Position numbers and translations under genes: made by a program. Below are positions 15,950-25,659 of a stretch of 64,000 nucleotides of DNA, one piece after another. Each line of letters starts with the position of its first letter. Position 1 is the stretch's first letter. The notes below the pieces were generated by a model. That model was not told where the DNA came from and made no database searches. It saw only the letters and a program-made list of their open reading frames with translations. The DNA comes from Acidobacteriota bacterium. GTDB taxonomy: Bacteria; Acidobacteriota; Terriglobia; Terriglobales; Acidobacteriaceae. The stretch lies in NCBI GenBank assembly GCA_021846275.1, contig JAJZBZ010000002.1, positions 62,001-126,000 of the forward strand. Direction: 5' to 3'.

Positions 15950-18900
15950 TTAGAACACGAACTTGCCGCCAAGCTCCAGGACGCGGCCGGCGTGCGCGCC
16001 GGAAGCCACGCCGTAGTACGATCCGCCCTCGGTCGTGCCGATGAAGCTCAGTTCCGTGTGGTTGAAGGTGTTGAAGGACTCAGCGCGGAACTCGAAGTAG
16101 GAGCTACCCTTCACCGCGAAATCCTTGTAGAGCGAGGTTACGAAGTTGACCTCATCCGGTCCCAGGAACGTGTCTTTGCGACCGTTGCCGAAACCGAGAT
16201 TGGGCCCGCCCGCATAACCTGCCACGGGAACCGCCAGAGGATCGGCTCCGCCATCCGAGTTCGGAGTGCTGAACCAGTCATCCGGGGTTTTGTGATAGTG
16301 GATCTTGCCCACCACATCGGCGCGGTCAGTGTATCCGCCACCCAGACCGACCGGATCAACCGGCGTCGAGAGTCCGGCGCTGAACGGCAGACCGGATTCG
16401 ACGATCCAGTTGCCAGCCAGCTCCCAGCCGCCCAGCGCGGTGTGCAGCATGCCGCTGTCCTTGTTGAAGATTGGCAGCTTATAGATGTAGTTGCCCTGCA
16501 AAATCTGGCGACGATCATAGGTGGTGTCGCCACCCTTGTCGTACTTGAAGTTGTAGGGGTTGCTGACCGTTTGCAGATCAGCATCGGTGATGTCGATCAT
16601 GTGCGAGTAGGTGTAGTCGATCTCACCCGTCAGCCCCCACTTGTCCTGCAGACGAACCGCCGCCTGAAGGCCGTTGTAGTTGCTGTTCGTGGTGTTCTCT
16701 TCCTCGCTGATGCCGCCGTATCCGGCATAGGTGCGATAGGCGTTGGCGTTGCCGTTGTTGGTCAGCGTGCCGTTGGCCGACGCCATGCGAATGCTGTTCG
16801 GCGTGGTCAGCGGGAAGTTGTTGATCGGGTCTTCGATGTTCTGGTGCCAGGCCAGGTTGCCCACGTACTGCACGGTCATGATCACCGAGGGAGCGAGCTG
16901 GTGCTGCACACCCAGGCTGAACTGCGCCACGGCCGGAGCCTTGTACGTGGTATCCAGGATCGTCAGACCCACCGGCACAACCGGCAGGTTGGTCGCGCTG
17001 AGGCAGGCGCTGGTGGACGATGCCCACGTGCAGTGCGGGTTGCTCAGGTAGACGTTGTTCAGGTTCGGAATGTTCTGGAACGGGCTGTTGTTGGCAATGT
17101 TGTAGATATCGTTGCCCTGCATGCGCTCGTAGAACGTGCCGAAGCCGCCGCGGAGTACCGTCTTGCCGACTCCCGTCAGGTCATACGTGAAGCCAACGCG
17201 CGGCTGCAGCGTGTTGTAGTCGTTGTTGACCACGCCACGCGGAACGCCGTTGGTTCCAGGGAAGACCATGCCGTTCAGGTAGAAGGCATTGGTGGCACCC
17301 ATTGGAGTGTAAACACCGGTGCTGCTCGGGTTGATCGAGCCATCCGCATTGAAGATGGGTGCGATGTTGAGGTACTGCGACGGCTCGAAGTTCGAAACGT
17401 CGTTGTTCCGCTCCCAGGCATGTGGCAGCGCGTCATAACGCAGGCCAAGCTGGAGATTCAGTCTCGGGGTCGTCTTCCAGTTGTCGTACACATAGCCGGA
17501 GACTGTGTTGTTCACCCAGTGCCGCGTCGGCAGCGACTGCGCCTGCGAGTAGCTCTGGGCCAGACCCAGCGCCATGCTCATCCAGGCATCTCCGCTCTGG
17601 TTTGCGGAGAAGCTGAAATCGCCTTCCGGATCCGCCTGCAACTGCTGGTTCTTGGTGTAACGCATGTAGCTGAAGCCGAACTTGAACTGATGATTCCCGC
17701 GAATGTAGGAGATATCCGTCTTCGGTTCATAGTCTTCCGCCGCGTTGTGCCAGGTTCCGTACCCAAGCTGTTCCGACTCGTAGGCCGGACCATTCCAGTT
17801 CATGCCCGGGAACTGCGGACTGCCGTTCTGGAAGAGGGCGTTCTGCGCCTCGGTCCAGCCGGTCGGGAAGCTGGCGTCGCTGGAGTTGACGATGTTGATG
17901 ATGTTGCCGTCGTAGTTCATCGACGCTTCCACCAGCAGGTTCGGCGTGATGTTTCCGGTCATCTTGATGACGGCCGAGTTTGACGGATTGCTCAGCGTGC
18001 TGGAAACCGTGTTGTACGACTCCCAGTTCCAGCCCAGGTCAGCGTCGGGATAGCCCTGCGTCACGCCATCGTGGATGAAGTGCGCCAGCAGTTGCCACTT
18101 GTCGTTCACCTTGTGGTCGACGCGGGCAACTTCTTCCGTCACGTAGGTCGGGTTGGAGACCGACTCGACGTTGGTGTCGTTGTTCGCGTTCACTTTGGGC
18201 ACCAGCGGCGAGGCATAATAGATGACCGCGTTCGGGTCGATCAGGTTCGCGGGAATCGTGTTGTTCGGGAATGCCTGACCCGGTGTGAGTCCATCCGCCG
18301 TTTCTTTCGCCGTATAGTTCGGATCGGCGACAACTGGCGCATGGATCGTCGTACCCGAGGCATAAGCGGGGGCCACGTAATGCAACGGCTGACCCGCCAC
18401 CGGACGATCCGCATTTGGGATCACTTCCTGCGAGTTCGGCTGGCTGCCCTGAATGATGCGACGGCCTTCCATGTTATAGAAGAAGAACGTCTTCTGCCGA
18501 TCCGTGTTGTAGACATGCGGAATGAAGATCGGTCCGCCCAGGTTGCCGCCGAAGATATTCTCATGCAGCGCGGGCACGGGAATGTTCGCGCCATTGTGCT
18601 TGCTGAAGTAGTTGTTGGCATCGAAGTCATTGTTACGGGCAAACTCATACAATTCCCCGTGGAACTTGCTAGTGCCGCTCTTCAGCGCCATCGAGAAGGT
18701 CGCGCCGGAAGAGATACCGTAGTCCGGCGGATAGTTGCTGGCCAGCACCTGGAACTGCGAGATCGCATCCATCGAAGGCATCAGGTCCGCGCCACCACCC
18801 GCACCGCGGTCGTCCATCTCGCCACCGTCGATCAGCCAGATGTTGTGGCTTTCGCGCAGGCCGTTCACGCTGATGCTGAAGCTCGATGCAATCGAGGTCG

Positions 18901-19417
18901 GCAGGTTGTTCGACGGCAGCGCCGAGCTGACGCCCAGACCCAGCGCGGCCAGGGCCGCGAAGTTCCGGTTTTCCGTCGCCAGTTGCGTCACTTCCTCGCC
19001 GCTGATCAGCGTCCCCACCGTGTTGGTGTCCGTCTGGACGGCCAATGCATCCGCCGTGACCGTCACCTGCTGCGTGTCCGCGCCGACAGCCAGCTTGACG
19101 TTGGCTGTTTCCGAGTCAGAGACGTTCACCACAATGCCGGTCTTCAGGTAGCTCTGAAATCCCTTGGCCATCACCTCGAGGTTGTAGGTGCCAACGTTCA
19201 GGCCCGGGAATACAAATCCGCCCGTTGCGTTGGACACACCGTGATACGCAAACCCAGTTTCCGTCTGGGTCAGGGTTAACTTCGCCCCGGCCACCGCCGC
19301 TCCGGTCGGGTCTGTGATCGTACCGCTGATCTGTGAGTTCTGCTGCGCCAGCGCGGCGAAGCAGGCAAACACTAAGAACAACGGCACAAGGAGAAATCTA
19401 TACTTCGCGAGTCTCAT
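15950..19417 (-). CDS. TonB-dependent outer-membrane receptor with carboxypeptidase-regulatory-like N-terminal domain
   Basis: A protein of 1155 residues. After a signal peptide (FLLVPLFLVFACFAALAQQ) comes a CarboxypepD_reg-like beta-sandwich (SGTITDPTGAAVAGAKLTLT to GFQSYLKTGIVVNVSDS). A plug domain follows (EEVTQLATENRNFAAL, LRESHNIWLIDGGEMDDRGAGG), then a long beta-barrel ending in GGKFVF. This is the 'Cna-B/TonB receptor' type that is expanded in Acidobacteriota and is thought to import oligosaccharides or other large nutrients. The start at 19417 has AAGGAAGG upstream. The divergent neighbour is a secreted glycosidase, which fits a carbohydrate-use locus. Confidence 0.93.
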   Translation of the reverse strand: MRLAKYRFLLVPLFLVFACFAALAQQNSQISGTITDPTGAAVAGAKLTLTQTETGFAYHGVSNATGGFVFPGLNVGTYNLEVMAKGFQSYLKTGIVVNVSDSETANVKLAVGADTQQVTVTADALAVQTDTNTVGTLISGEEVTQLATENRNFAALAALGLGVSSALPSNNLPTSIASSFSISVNGLRESHNIWLIDGGEMDDRGAGGGADLMPSMDAISQFQVLASNYPPDYGISSGATFSMALKSGTSKFHGELYEFARNNDFDANNYFSKHNGANIPVPALHENIFGGNLGGPIFIPHVYNTDRQKTFFFYNMEGRRIIQGSQPNSQEVIPNADRPVAGQPLHYVAPAYASGTTIHAPVVADPNYTAKETADGLTPGQAFPNNTIPANLIDPNAVIYYASPLVPKVNANNDTNVESVSNPTYVTEEVARVDHKVNDKWQLLAHFIHDGVTQGYPDADLGWNWESYNTVSSTLSNPSNSAVIKMTGNITPNLLVEASMNYDGNIINIVNSSDASFPTGWTEAQNALFQNGSPQFPGMNWNGPAYESEQLGYGTWHNAAEDYEPKTDISYIRGNHQFKFGFSYMRYTKNQQLQADPEGDFSFSANQSGDAWMSMALGLAQSYSQAQSLPTRHWVNNTVSGYVYDNWKTTPRLNLQLGLRYDALPHAWERNNDVSNFEPSQYLNIAPIFNADGSINPSSTGVYTPMGATNAFYLNGMVFPGTNGVPRGVVNNDYNTLQPRVGFTYDLTGVGKTVLRGGFGTFYERMQGNDIYNIANNSPFQNIPNLNNVYLSNPHCTWASSTSACLSATNLPVVPVGLTILDTTYKAPAVAQFSLGVQHQLAPSVIMTVQYVGNLAWHQNIEDPINNFPLTTPNSIRMASANGTLTNNGNANAYRTYAGYGGISEEENTTNSNYNGLQAAVRLQDKWGLTGEIDYTYSHMIDITDADLQTVSNPYNFKYDKGGDTTYDRRQILQGNYIYKLPIFNKDSGMLHTALGGWELAGNWIVESGLPFSAGLSTPVDPVGLGGGYTDRADVVGKIHYHKTPDDWFSTPNSDGGADPLAVPVAGYAGGPNLGFGNGRKDTFLGPDEVNFVTSLYKDFAVKGSSYFEFRAESFNTFNHTELSFIGTTEGGSYYGVASGAHAGRVLELGGKFVF

Positions 19418-19695
19418 GTGACCTTCCTTGGTAAAAGAAGTTGCTGTTTTGGTGCCTTCGAGTTCTGCGCCTGCCGCTTTCTGATGAAGCCGTATGACTT
19501 TGCTCGGCAATCTTCGGCAATCCGCAGTCCCTGTATTCGGGCTCGTTCAGCATCCCTTTTTGATTCATCCCACCGGGCTTATGCCAACGCCTGGCCCGGT
19601 TCTTCGCAAATGCGGCTGGCCTACATTCCCAGCCCAACCCAGTTAAACTGATTTACTACACGGCGGAAATACACGTCTTCCCGCGACGAACATGA

Positions 19696-19725
19696 ATTAA
19701 ACAGATTTTCCAAACGGTTTGTCAA
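19696..19725 (-). promoter_or_regulatory. Promoter of the TonB receptor gene with a palindrome in the spacer
   Basis: On the minus strand TTGACA (19725-19720), an 18-bp spacer, then TTTAAT (19701-19696). The palindrome CAAACGGTTTG (19711-19721) lies in the spacer and touches the -35, an ideal place for a repressor. Confidence 0.62.
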
Positions 19726-20003
19726 GTGACAATTTTTCCTTCCGCGTCCAACCTGTCGTTGAAAGACCAATCCCACCTGAGTCCGGTCGCCCGTTCCCAC
19801 TTTGGATTGACCCTCCTACCCACGCCCCGGCTCATCTGAGCCATCCGTGAATGGCAGATTCACGAACAGCACAAACGCTTGCACTGCGCCGTGGAGCATT
19901 ACAAGCGAGTGAACATACGTTTGTCAATCCGAAGCAGGCAGTTTTTTTCGTCATGTGCCATCCGCCTCAACCGGCGACGGCAATGAGGGTTCCATCGCTT
20001 CTC
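19726..20003. other. Rest of the divergent intergenic region
   Basis: This region lies between the receptor and glycosidase promoters. It is AT-richer than the flanks. I see no gene and no further clear site in it. Confidence 0.4.
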
Positions 20004-20033
20004 GGGACAATCTTAAACCTCAACAGATACAAT
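20004..20033 (+). promoter_or_regulatory. Candidate promoter of the glycosidase gene
   Basis: GGGACA (20004-20009), an 18-bp spacer, then TACAAT (20028-20033). It is a moderate match, located just upstream of the operator at 20062-20083. Confidence 0.4.
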
Positions 20034-20061
20034 CACTTAAAGGAATGCCGGGAGGGTCCGC

Positions 20062-20083
20062 AAAATGGAAACGCTTCCATTTT
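20062..20083 (+). promoter_or_regulatory. LacI/CcpA-type operator upstream of the glycosidase gene
   Basis: The core TGGAAACGCTTCCA (20066-20079) has the A-rich half site, central CG and mirrored half site typical of LacI-family operators. The symmetry extends outward as AAAA on the left and TTTT on the right. It would sit about 30 bases after the proposed promoter and 100 bases before the start codon. No LacI-family regulator gene is in the window. Confidence 0.6.
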
Positions 20084-20181
20084 GAGTGCAATTTTTTTCT
20101 CCGTGGTCCGACCTCAAGCCGACATCCCTGTCCCACCTCCCACTTTTCAACTTCTTCCCGCCGCATTACTCTGTCTCCACC

Positions 20182-22758
20182 ATGCGCAAGCCCCTTTTTG
20201 CCGTCCTCGCCGCCGTCCTGCCGCTCACCGTCCTGTACGCCTCAATTCTCCCGACGGCCTACGCCAAAACTCCCACCCCAATCGCCGCCCAGCCATCGAC
20301 TCCGGCTCACGGCCGACGAACGACTCCCAAATCCACCCAGGCACCCATGCTCGCGCCCGGCCTCGACCAGTCCGCCGAGCCGTTCTCCTACTTCGCCCAG
20401 CCCACCGATGAGATCGGCGTCATGAACGCCCAGGCCGCCACCGAGATCACGCCCGAAGGCTACCTGCGCACCGGCTCCGCCGAACTGCTCTTCTTCACCG
20501 GCCCCGGCAATGGCCGCCTGCTCGTGCCCGTCCGCGCCCGCCTGCGCACGCTCACCGGCGGCCATCTGCCCATCGACCACTACCACGTCCTGCGCAATGG
20601 CATCGACTACCGCTTCACCGTCTTTGCCGCCACGCTCGACGGCCGGGCCGCGCCCGATGGCAGCGGCACGCTCGTCAACTTCATTCGCGTCCGACTGGTG
20701 AACTCGACCGACCAGCCCACGCGCGCCATCTTCGCCGCCGCCACGCGTTACGACGCAGAGCCAAACACCGGCTCCGACCAGCACGGCGAGTTCCGCTTCA
20801 ACCGTCCCGTCACCGGCCGTTTCCCCGGCGACTATCGCCAGCCCGGCGAATCCTTCGACCCCAACTGGGTCTACTCCTTCGCTTCCTCGCCCAGCGGTTC
20901 CGAACAGGCCGACTCGGAGCAGACCGGCACCGGCCGCTTCCTGCGCTCCGGCGAACTGATCTACAGCTTCCCGTCGCGCGTCGGCAACGCCGCCGTCTAC
21001 CGTTCCCTCACCCTCGCCACGCGCTACAACTATCCCCCCGACCTCACCCCGCGCACGCTCCCCGTGAACCCCACCACCGCCGTCGGACTCGCGCGCTGGA
21101 TGCCCGTTCTCGCGCCCGCAGGCCAACCCGGCTCCACGCTCACGCTCGACCTGAAGATGCCCGTCCAGCCCACGCGCGATCCGGCCACCATCGCCGCCAT
21201 CGAAGCCGCCAGCTTTGACCGCTCGCTCGCCAGCACCACCGCCTTCTGGCAGCAGATTCTCGCCCAGGGCATGCAGCTTACCCTCCCCGAGCCAAAGGTC
21301 ACCGACACCTTCGCCATGAGCCTCGTCTACGACCTCATCGCCCGCGACCACATCGGCCCGAATTACATCCAGACCGTCAACAAGCTCCACTACCACAGCT
21401 TCTACCTGCGCGACGGAGCCGACATCGCCCACATGTACGACCTCACCGGCTACCCCGTCATCGCCCGCCAGACGCTCGACTTCTTCGCGCTCTCTCAAAA
21501 ACCCGACGGCAATTTTCTCTCGCAGCCTCAGCAATACGACGGCTGGGGCGAAGCCCTCTGGGGCTACGGTCAGCACTACCAGATGACCCACGACGCGGCC
21601 TTCGCCGCCTGGGCGCTGCCCCAGATCGACCGCGCCGTCGACTGGCTCATCGCCGCGCGAGCACAGGATCCGCTTCACCTCATCCCGGCCTCGAATGTCC
21701 GCGACAACGAATACATCCCCGGCCATCTCACCGGCTACAGCTTCCTCGCGCTCAGCGGCCTCCGCGTCTCCATCGCCATGGCCCGCTCCACCGGCCGCGA
21801 CGACCTCGCCCGCAAGTGGCAGCCCGTCTATGACAGCTACCGCTCGACCTTCCTCGCCGTGCTCGACAAAGAGACCGCCGCCAACCACAACATCATCCCG
21901 CCCGCGCTCGACGGCGACATGAGCGGCCAGTTCTGGGGCAACCTGCTCGCCGTCGTCCCCGAACCAACGCTCGCGCCCTTCGATCCGCGCGTCACCGCCA
22001 CGCTCCACGCCGCACAGGCGCGCTACGCCGAGGGCATCATGACCTACGGCGACGGCCGTTTCCTCCACCACTACCTCACCATCAAGAACACCCTCACCGA
22101 AGTCGTCCGCGACGACCCCGCCGACCAGCTTCAGGCCACGCGCGAACTCTACGCCCTCCTGCTCCACACCAGCTCCACGCAAGCTGGTTTTGAGTTCGCC
22201 ATACGCCCCTGGGGCGAGCGCAACTTCCAGGACAATCTCGCCCCGCACGGCTGGTTTGCCGCCGAATACCGCACCCTCCTGCGCCAGATGCTCGTGCGCG
22301 AAGACGGAGCCGATCTTCATCTGCTCAGCGTGCTCTCGCCCGCCTGGATCGGCCCCGGCAAAACCATCGCCGTCCGCCAGGCTCCCACGCAGTTCGGCCC
22401 CATCGCCTTCACCCTCACACAGCCCGACGCAACCCACGCCACGCTCACGCTCGCCCCACAGTTCACCACCGCCCCGAACCTCACCACCACGCCGCACCAG
22501 CTCATCCTGCACATCCCGTGGTTCCTGCGCCTCGACGCAGCACAGGCCGACGGCCACCCGCTCCACCTCACTCCGGCAACCACCGAATCCGGCGCAACCC
22601 TCACCCTGCCCGCCACCACGCACACCGTCACGCTCACCTGGTCCCCGCTCGCCAGCGCACCCGGCTCCAACCTCAGTTACAACGCCGCCGTCGCCGCCTA
22701 CAAAGCCGAATACACCCGCCGCTACAACGCCTGGCTCCACGGCGAAGCTCCCCAATAA
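20182..22758 (+). CDS. Secreted six-hairpin glycosidase-like protein
   Basis: A protein of 858 residues with a signal peptide (FAVLAAVLPLTVLYASILPTAYA). The N-terminal half is beta-rich (residues about 60-330). The C-terminal half resembles an (alpha/alpha)6 toroid: YHSFYLRDGADIAHMYDLTG, PDGNFLSQPQQYDGWGEALW, DRAVDWLIAARAQ, then GYSFLALSGLR and GWFAAEYRTLLRQML. Conserved acidic residues in LRDGAD and QYDGWGE may be catalytic. This fits the six-hairpin superfamily (GH63/GH78/GH15-like), but I cannot assign a family or substrate. The chosen start opens the signal peptide, though no good Shine-Dalgarno precedes it. The LacI-type operator and the divergent TonB receptor point to polysaccharide use. 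Confidence 0.7.
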   Translation: MRKPLFAVLAAVLPLTVLYASILPTAYAKTPTPIAAQPSTPAHGRRTTPKSTQAPMLAPGLDQSAEPFSYFAQPTDEIGVMNAQAATEITPEGYLRTGSAELLFFTGPGNGRLLVPVRARLRTLTGGHLPIDHYHVLRNGIDYRFTVFAATLDGRAAPDGSGTLVNFIRVRLVNSTDQPTRAIFAAATRYDAEPNTGSDQHGEFRFNRPVTGRFPGDYRQPGESFDPNWVYSFASSPSGSEQADSEQTGTGRFLRSGELIYSFPSRVGNAAVYRSLTLATRYNYPPDLTPRTLPVNPTTAVGLARWMPVLAPAGQPGSTLTLDLKMPVQPTRDPATIAAIEAASFDRSLASTTAFWQQILAQGMQLTLPEPKVTDTFAMSLVYDLIARDHIGPNYIQTVNKLHYHSFYLRDGADIAHMYDLTGYPVIARQTLDFFALSQKPDGNFLSQPQQYDGWGEALWGYGQHYQMTHDAAFAAWALPQIDRAVDWLIAARAQDPLHLIPASNVRDNEYIPGHLTGYSFLALSGLRVSIAMARSTGRDDLARKWQPVYDSYRSTFLAVLDKETAANHNIIPPALDGDMSGQFWGNLLAVVPEPTLAPFDPRVTATLHAAQARYAEGIMTYGDGRFLHHYLTIKNTLTEVVRDDPADQLQATRELYALLLHTSSTQAGFEFAIRPWGERNFQDNLAPHGWFAAEYRTLLRQMLVREDGADLHLLSVLSPAWIGPGKTIAVRQAPTQFGPIAFTLTQPDATHATLTLAPQFTTAPNLTTTPHQLILHIPWFLRLDAAQADGHPLHLTPATTESGATLTLPATTHTVTLTWSPLASAPGSNLSYNAAVAAYKAEYTRRYNAWLHGEAPQ

Positions 22759-23356
22759 CTTCACCCCGCGAGCACAGCGCCCAGCTTCTGCTCACGCCGT
22801 CGTTGTTCCGTTTGCCTTTCTTGTTGTCCCTCCCTTGTTGTCATTCCCGAAGGGAATCTGCTTTTCTTGGTTGTCATTCCCGAAGGGAATCTGCTTTTGC
22901 TCTTCCCGCCCTCTACCACCCGCACGCCGCCGCACGCGCACGACCAGCGGGCGAAAGCCTATCCACCGGCTGCATGCCATGCCGACCACCGGAAGCCAAC
23001 GGCTGTCGCCCCGCTGCCGCTCCCACGCGCAGCCCATTGCGGTCCCAGGCAACAAACAGCGCCCCACACCCATCCGCTCCACCGATTTCTCGCCTCACAA
23101 ACGCTGACGGCAACCGTATCCTGGCTGGCTGAGCGACTTGGCGATTTGTCACTCATCGAAACCGCAACTGACGAAAACAGCGTTTGTCAGGACTTATGGT
23201 GCTGCTGATGGTCTGAAAGATTCAACGAGCGAATTGTCTATTGCCGCCAGCCGACACTCTCAGTGCAAAGATGGAGTATAGGTCACAGCTCAAGGTATAA
23301 AATATCAACCGTACAATCCCTCTCAAGCGGTGCGCGTTATGGCTAGAAGGCCGGTA
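22759..23356. other. Intergenic region with repeat units, no supported gene
   Basis: It contains two inverted copies of the ATTCCC/GGGAAT repeat (22811-22901) and then about 450 bases in which no reading frame has protein-like composition. The final 150 bases before 23357 become AT-rich, marking the edge of an acquired gene. Confidence 0.45.
22811..22901 (-). repeat. Two copies of the GATTCCC-TTC-GGGAATG repeat
   Basis: Two units carry ATTCCCGAAGGGAAT flanked by TTGTCATT upstream and CTGCTTTT downstream. They are the reverse complement of the core of the tandem array at 49111-49780 (CAGATTCCCTTCGGGAATG followed by ACAACAAGAAAGG). The array thus belongs to a dispersed repeat family present on both strands. 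Confidence 0.75.
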
Positions 23357-25048
23357 ATGAAGTACTGGCTCAATTGGGGCGAGATAAGCGGTAATGCCGG
23401 TACAGCGGAGGAATTCAGGAAAGCCCTCGGCAAATATGCTCGCAAAGGGCTTCTGATTGCGTGTGGGCGGCTCACCGTAGAGTTCAACTACGGGACTGAG
23501 GGCAAAACCGTCGCAAAAGATGAAGTGACGAAGCAGTTCATTCCTCGTCTATTCCCTCCAGACCTTGCGGCAAAAGTGCAGCGGGCATTCGAGCTTGACC
23601 GCGTCATTTTCTTTCAAGGACAACTTAGGTATATCGCTGCAGAAGCGACGCGGCTTCCCGCCGTAGATGATCTTCCTGAGATTGAGAATCACGAAATTGG
23701 TGAACTTCTACTCAGGGCGGCCGAGCTTATGGTGTTCCAACCTCTAAAACCGCCTTCTCAGATGGACGCGCTGGCGAGCCGAGTCGCGGAGTTTGTGCCG
23801 CTCTACGAAATAGACACCCCAACCGATCCCTTCGATAAGCTGATGCGGATATACATCATGTTGACGGTGAACATCCCACGACTGGCTAGCAAGGAGCCAC
23901 TGCAATTTGACGTGCCGGCTGAATTCGAAAGTGTATTTGGCTTCTCGCTCGCCGACTACACCAATTTCATGTTCTCCCTGCTACTACATGCCATGATGGA
24001 CCGCGATGCACGCCAGACGAATGTCGATCCTCCAAGTCCTGTTGGTCCCTACTGGCTGAAACATACGGAGCTATCCGAAGAAACAATTCACAAGGTTCTC
24101 GCAACCGTATCATTCACGCTGGATACCATTAACCCTCCCAAAGAGCCGCGCAGGTATGCGGACTTCACATTCCTACGCGATAAACCTTATCTCCGCGACG
24201 GCGAACACTATTTTTGCCTGGACTATGAATTCGCGCTTGGCAAGCTGGAAAGCGGAGTCATTTATAGGGTTCTCGACAATCTTGAACCCGATAGGAAGGA
24301 TCCTTATCTCTCCTTCTGGGGCCCGGTCTTTGAAGATTATCTCGCGTGGCTTTTCGAGTCTTACGTTTCCACCAGATACAACACTTACCATTCATCGCCG
24401 ACATACGCCGACGGAACTCAAGTGTGCGATGCCATCGTCATCTGCGGTGCTACGGCAATTCTGATTGAAGCGAAGATAGCAACATGCAATATCCAAACCA
24501 AATACTCCGGCGATTTCGAACTCATGAAGAAGTATCTGGAGTCTAAGCTGGTCGGGACTCCAACGAATAGAAAAGGTGTTTGGCAGTTGGTGAAGGTCAT
24601 TGAGAATCTGAAGATCGGGCAAATCAGTTTCCTACCGCCATGTCTTGCGAAGGTAAACAAGATCATTCCCCTCATCGTGACGAAGGACGAGATAGGGTCG
24701 AGTTTCTTCATCAACACGTATTTGAATGAACGCTTCGAATCGCATTTCAAAAGAAAAGACTACCGTTCGCTCGTAATTACGCCTTTGGTCACAATGAGCG
24801 CAGGGTCTATGGAGCGCGCGATGAGACCTCTGGCGAAGATGGCTTTCAGTACGATTCTGGAAGATCGCATCACTGCGGATCACCGATGGGGACGCCCCTT
24901 CGAAGCGGCCAGTAAGTATGTTCTTAAAGGGACTGCCAGAAGTCTGCCGAAACATATGGAACTGTTGAAGGGTGCATTGGATGGCCTCATGAAGGAATTT
25001 GGAATGAAGGAGGAGGATGGTTCTCCGGCAAAGATGACGCCGGATTAG
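23357..25048 (+). CDS. Orphan PD-(D/E)xK nuclease-like protein
   Basis: A protein of 563 residues with no family I can name. The region from about residue 315 looks like a PD-(D/E)xK nuclease core: a helix with Glu (GPVFEDYLAWLFESYV), then D358 in VCDAIVICGATA and the E-x-K motif E371-A-K373 in AILIEAKIA. The N-terminal 300 residues are mostly helical and may be a sensor or partner domain. Base composition is AT-richer than the flanks and there is no functional neighbour, which suggests transfer. The ATG at 23357 has AGAAGG 7 bases upstream; ATG 23339 and GTG 23330 are in-frame alternatives. A role in defence is an inference. Confidence 0.72.
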   Translation: MKYWLNWGEISGNAGTAEEFRKALGKYARKGLLIACGRLTVEFNYGTEGKTVAKDEVTKQFIPRLFPPDLAAKVQRAFELDRVIFFQGQLRYIAAEATRLPAVDDLPEIENHEIGELLLRAAELMVFQPLKPPSQMDALASRVAEFVPLYEIDTPTDPFDKLMRIYIMLTVNIPRLASKEPLQFDVPAEFESVFGFSLADYTNFMFSLLLHAMMDRDARQTNVDPPSPVGPYWLKHTELSEETIHKVLATVSFTLDTINPPKEPRRYADFTFLRDKPYLRDGEHYFCLDYEFALGKLESGVIYRVLDNLEPDRKDPYLSFWGPVFEDYLAWLFESYVSTRYNTYHSSPTYADGTQVCDAIVICGATAILIEAKIATCNIQTKYSGDFELMKKYLESKLVGTPTNRKGVWQLVKVIENLKIGQISFLPPCLAKVNKIIPLIVTKDEIGSSFFINTYLNERFESHFKRKDYRSLVITPLVTMSAGSMERAMRPLAKMAFSTILEDRITADHRWGRPFEAASKYVLKGTARSLPKHMELLKGALDGLMKEFGMKEEDGSPAKMTPD

Positions 25049-25314
25049 TACCGACAAGTCGGCTTTGCGTCAGTAATCCGTTCGCACGGTTCAATTGACG
25101 ACTCCTGGCCAAAGCACTGCACCGACACCGGCATGGATCGCCGGGCGGATCAGAACGCGAAACGCTCCTCTCTTCCCACGCATCCGTGCAAAGTCCGACT
25201 GTTGTCCAGCCGACTCCGCTTCCGAGAATGGCCAAGCAGGAATTTGCCGTCGTAACACGGTATGACCGGCTCACCCGAAGAAGGCAGCCGGTTGACGGGG
25301 TTTCCGCCGCAACC

Positions 25315-25659
25315 TTACGCCGTCGTCCCCGCCTGAAAAAACCGCCGCGAAGCGGGCAGAAACAGCAGCACCGCAATCACCGCCAGAATCACCAGATGCG
25401 CCACCAGTTCCCTCGGCACCGGATAGCTGATGGCCACATGCAGCGCCATCCAGGCCAGCGCCAGCCACCGCGCCCACCGCGCGCCCATCGGCAGATACGC
25501 CCCCACCACAATCGCGACCAGACCCAGCGCGCCGCTGGCCAGATTCGCGCTGCGATGCCCCAGCAGCGCCGCCAGCGCCTGCTCCGCCGTAAAGATGCCC
25601 ACGCCCAGAAACAGCAAGCCCACCAGCCAGACCATCCACGGTCGCTTCGTCTCGCTCAT
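25315..25659 (-). CDS. Small four-helix membrane protein
   Basis: A protein of 114 residues, almost entirely hydrophobic, with about four transmembrane helices (VWLVGLLFLGVGIFTAEQAL, ALGLVAIVVGAYLPMG, WLALAWMALHVAI, VILAVIAVLLFLPA). I do not recognise a family. The ATG at 25659 has a strong GGAGGG Shine-Dalgarno at good spacing, which supports it as a real gene. It lies downstream of the thioredoxin-like gene on the same strand, with a 153-base gap. Confidence 0.68.
   Translation of the reverse strand: MSETKRPWMVWLVGLLFLGVGIFTAEQALAALLGHRSANLASGALGLVAIVVGAYLPMGARWARWLALAWMALHVAISYPVPRELVAHLVILAVIAVLLFLPASRRFFQAGTTA

Noticed and set aside
15935-17983. Plus-strand frame of 682 codons opposite the TonB receptor
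   Set aside because: Arg/Val-rich shadow of a well-supported receptor gene.
20242-22764. Minus-strand frame of 840 codons opposite the glycosidase
   Set aside because: Composition is Gly/Glu/Ala-rich without a domain; the plus-strand protein has a signal peptide and recognisable blocks.
22913-23156. Minus-strand frames of 65-79 codons between the glycosidase and the PD-(D/E)xK gene
   Set aside because: Overlapping frames of similar length, Arg/Ala/Gly-rich, no ribosome-binding site and no recognisable motif.
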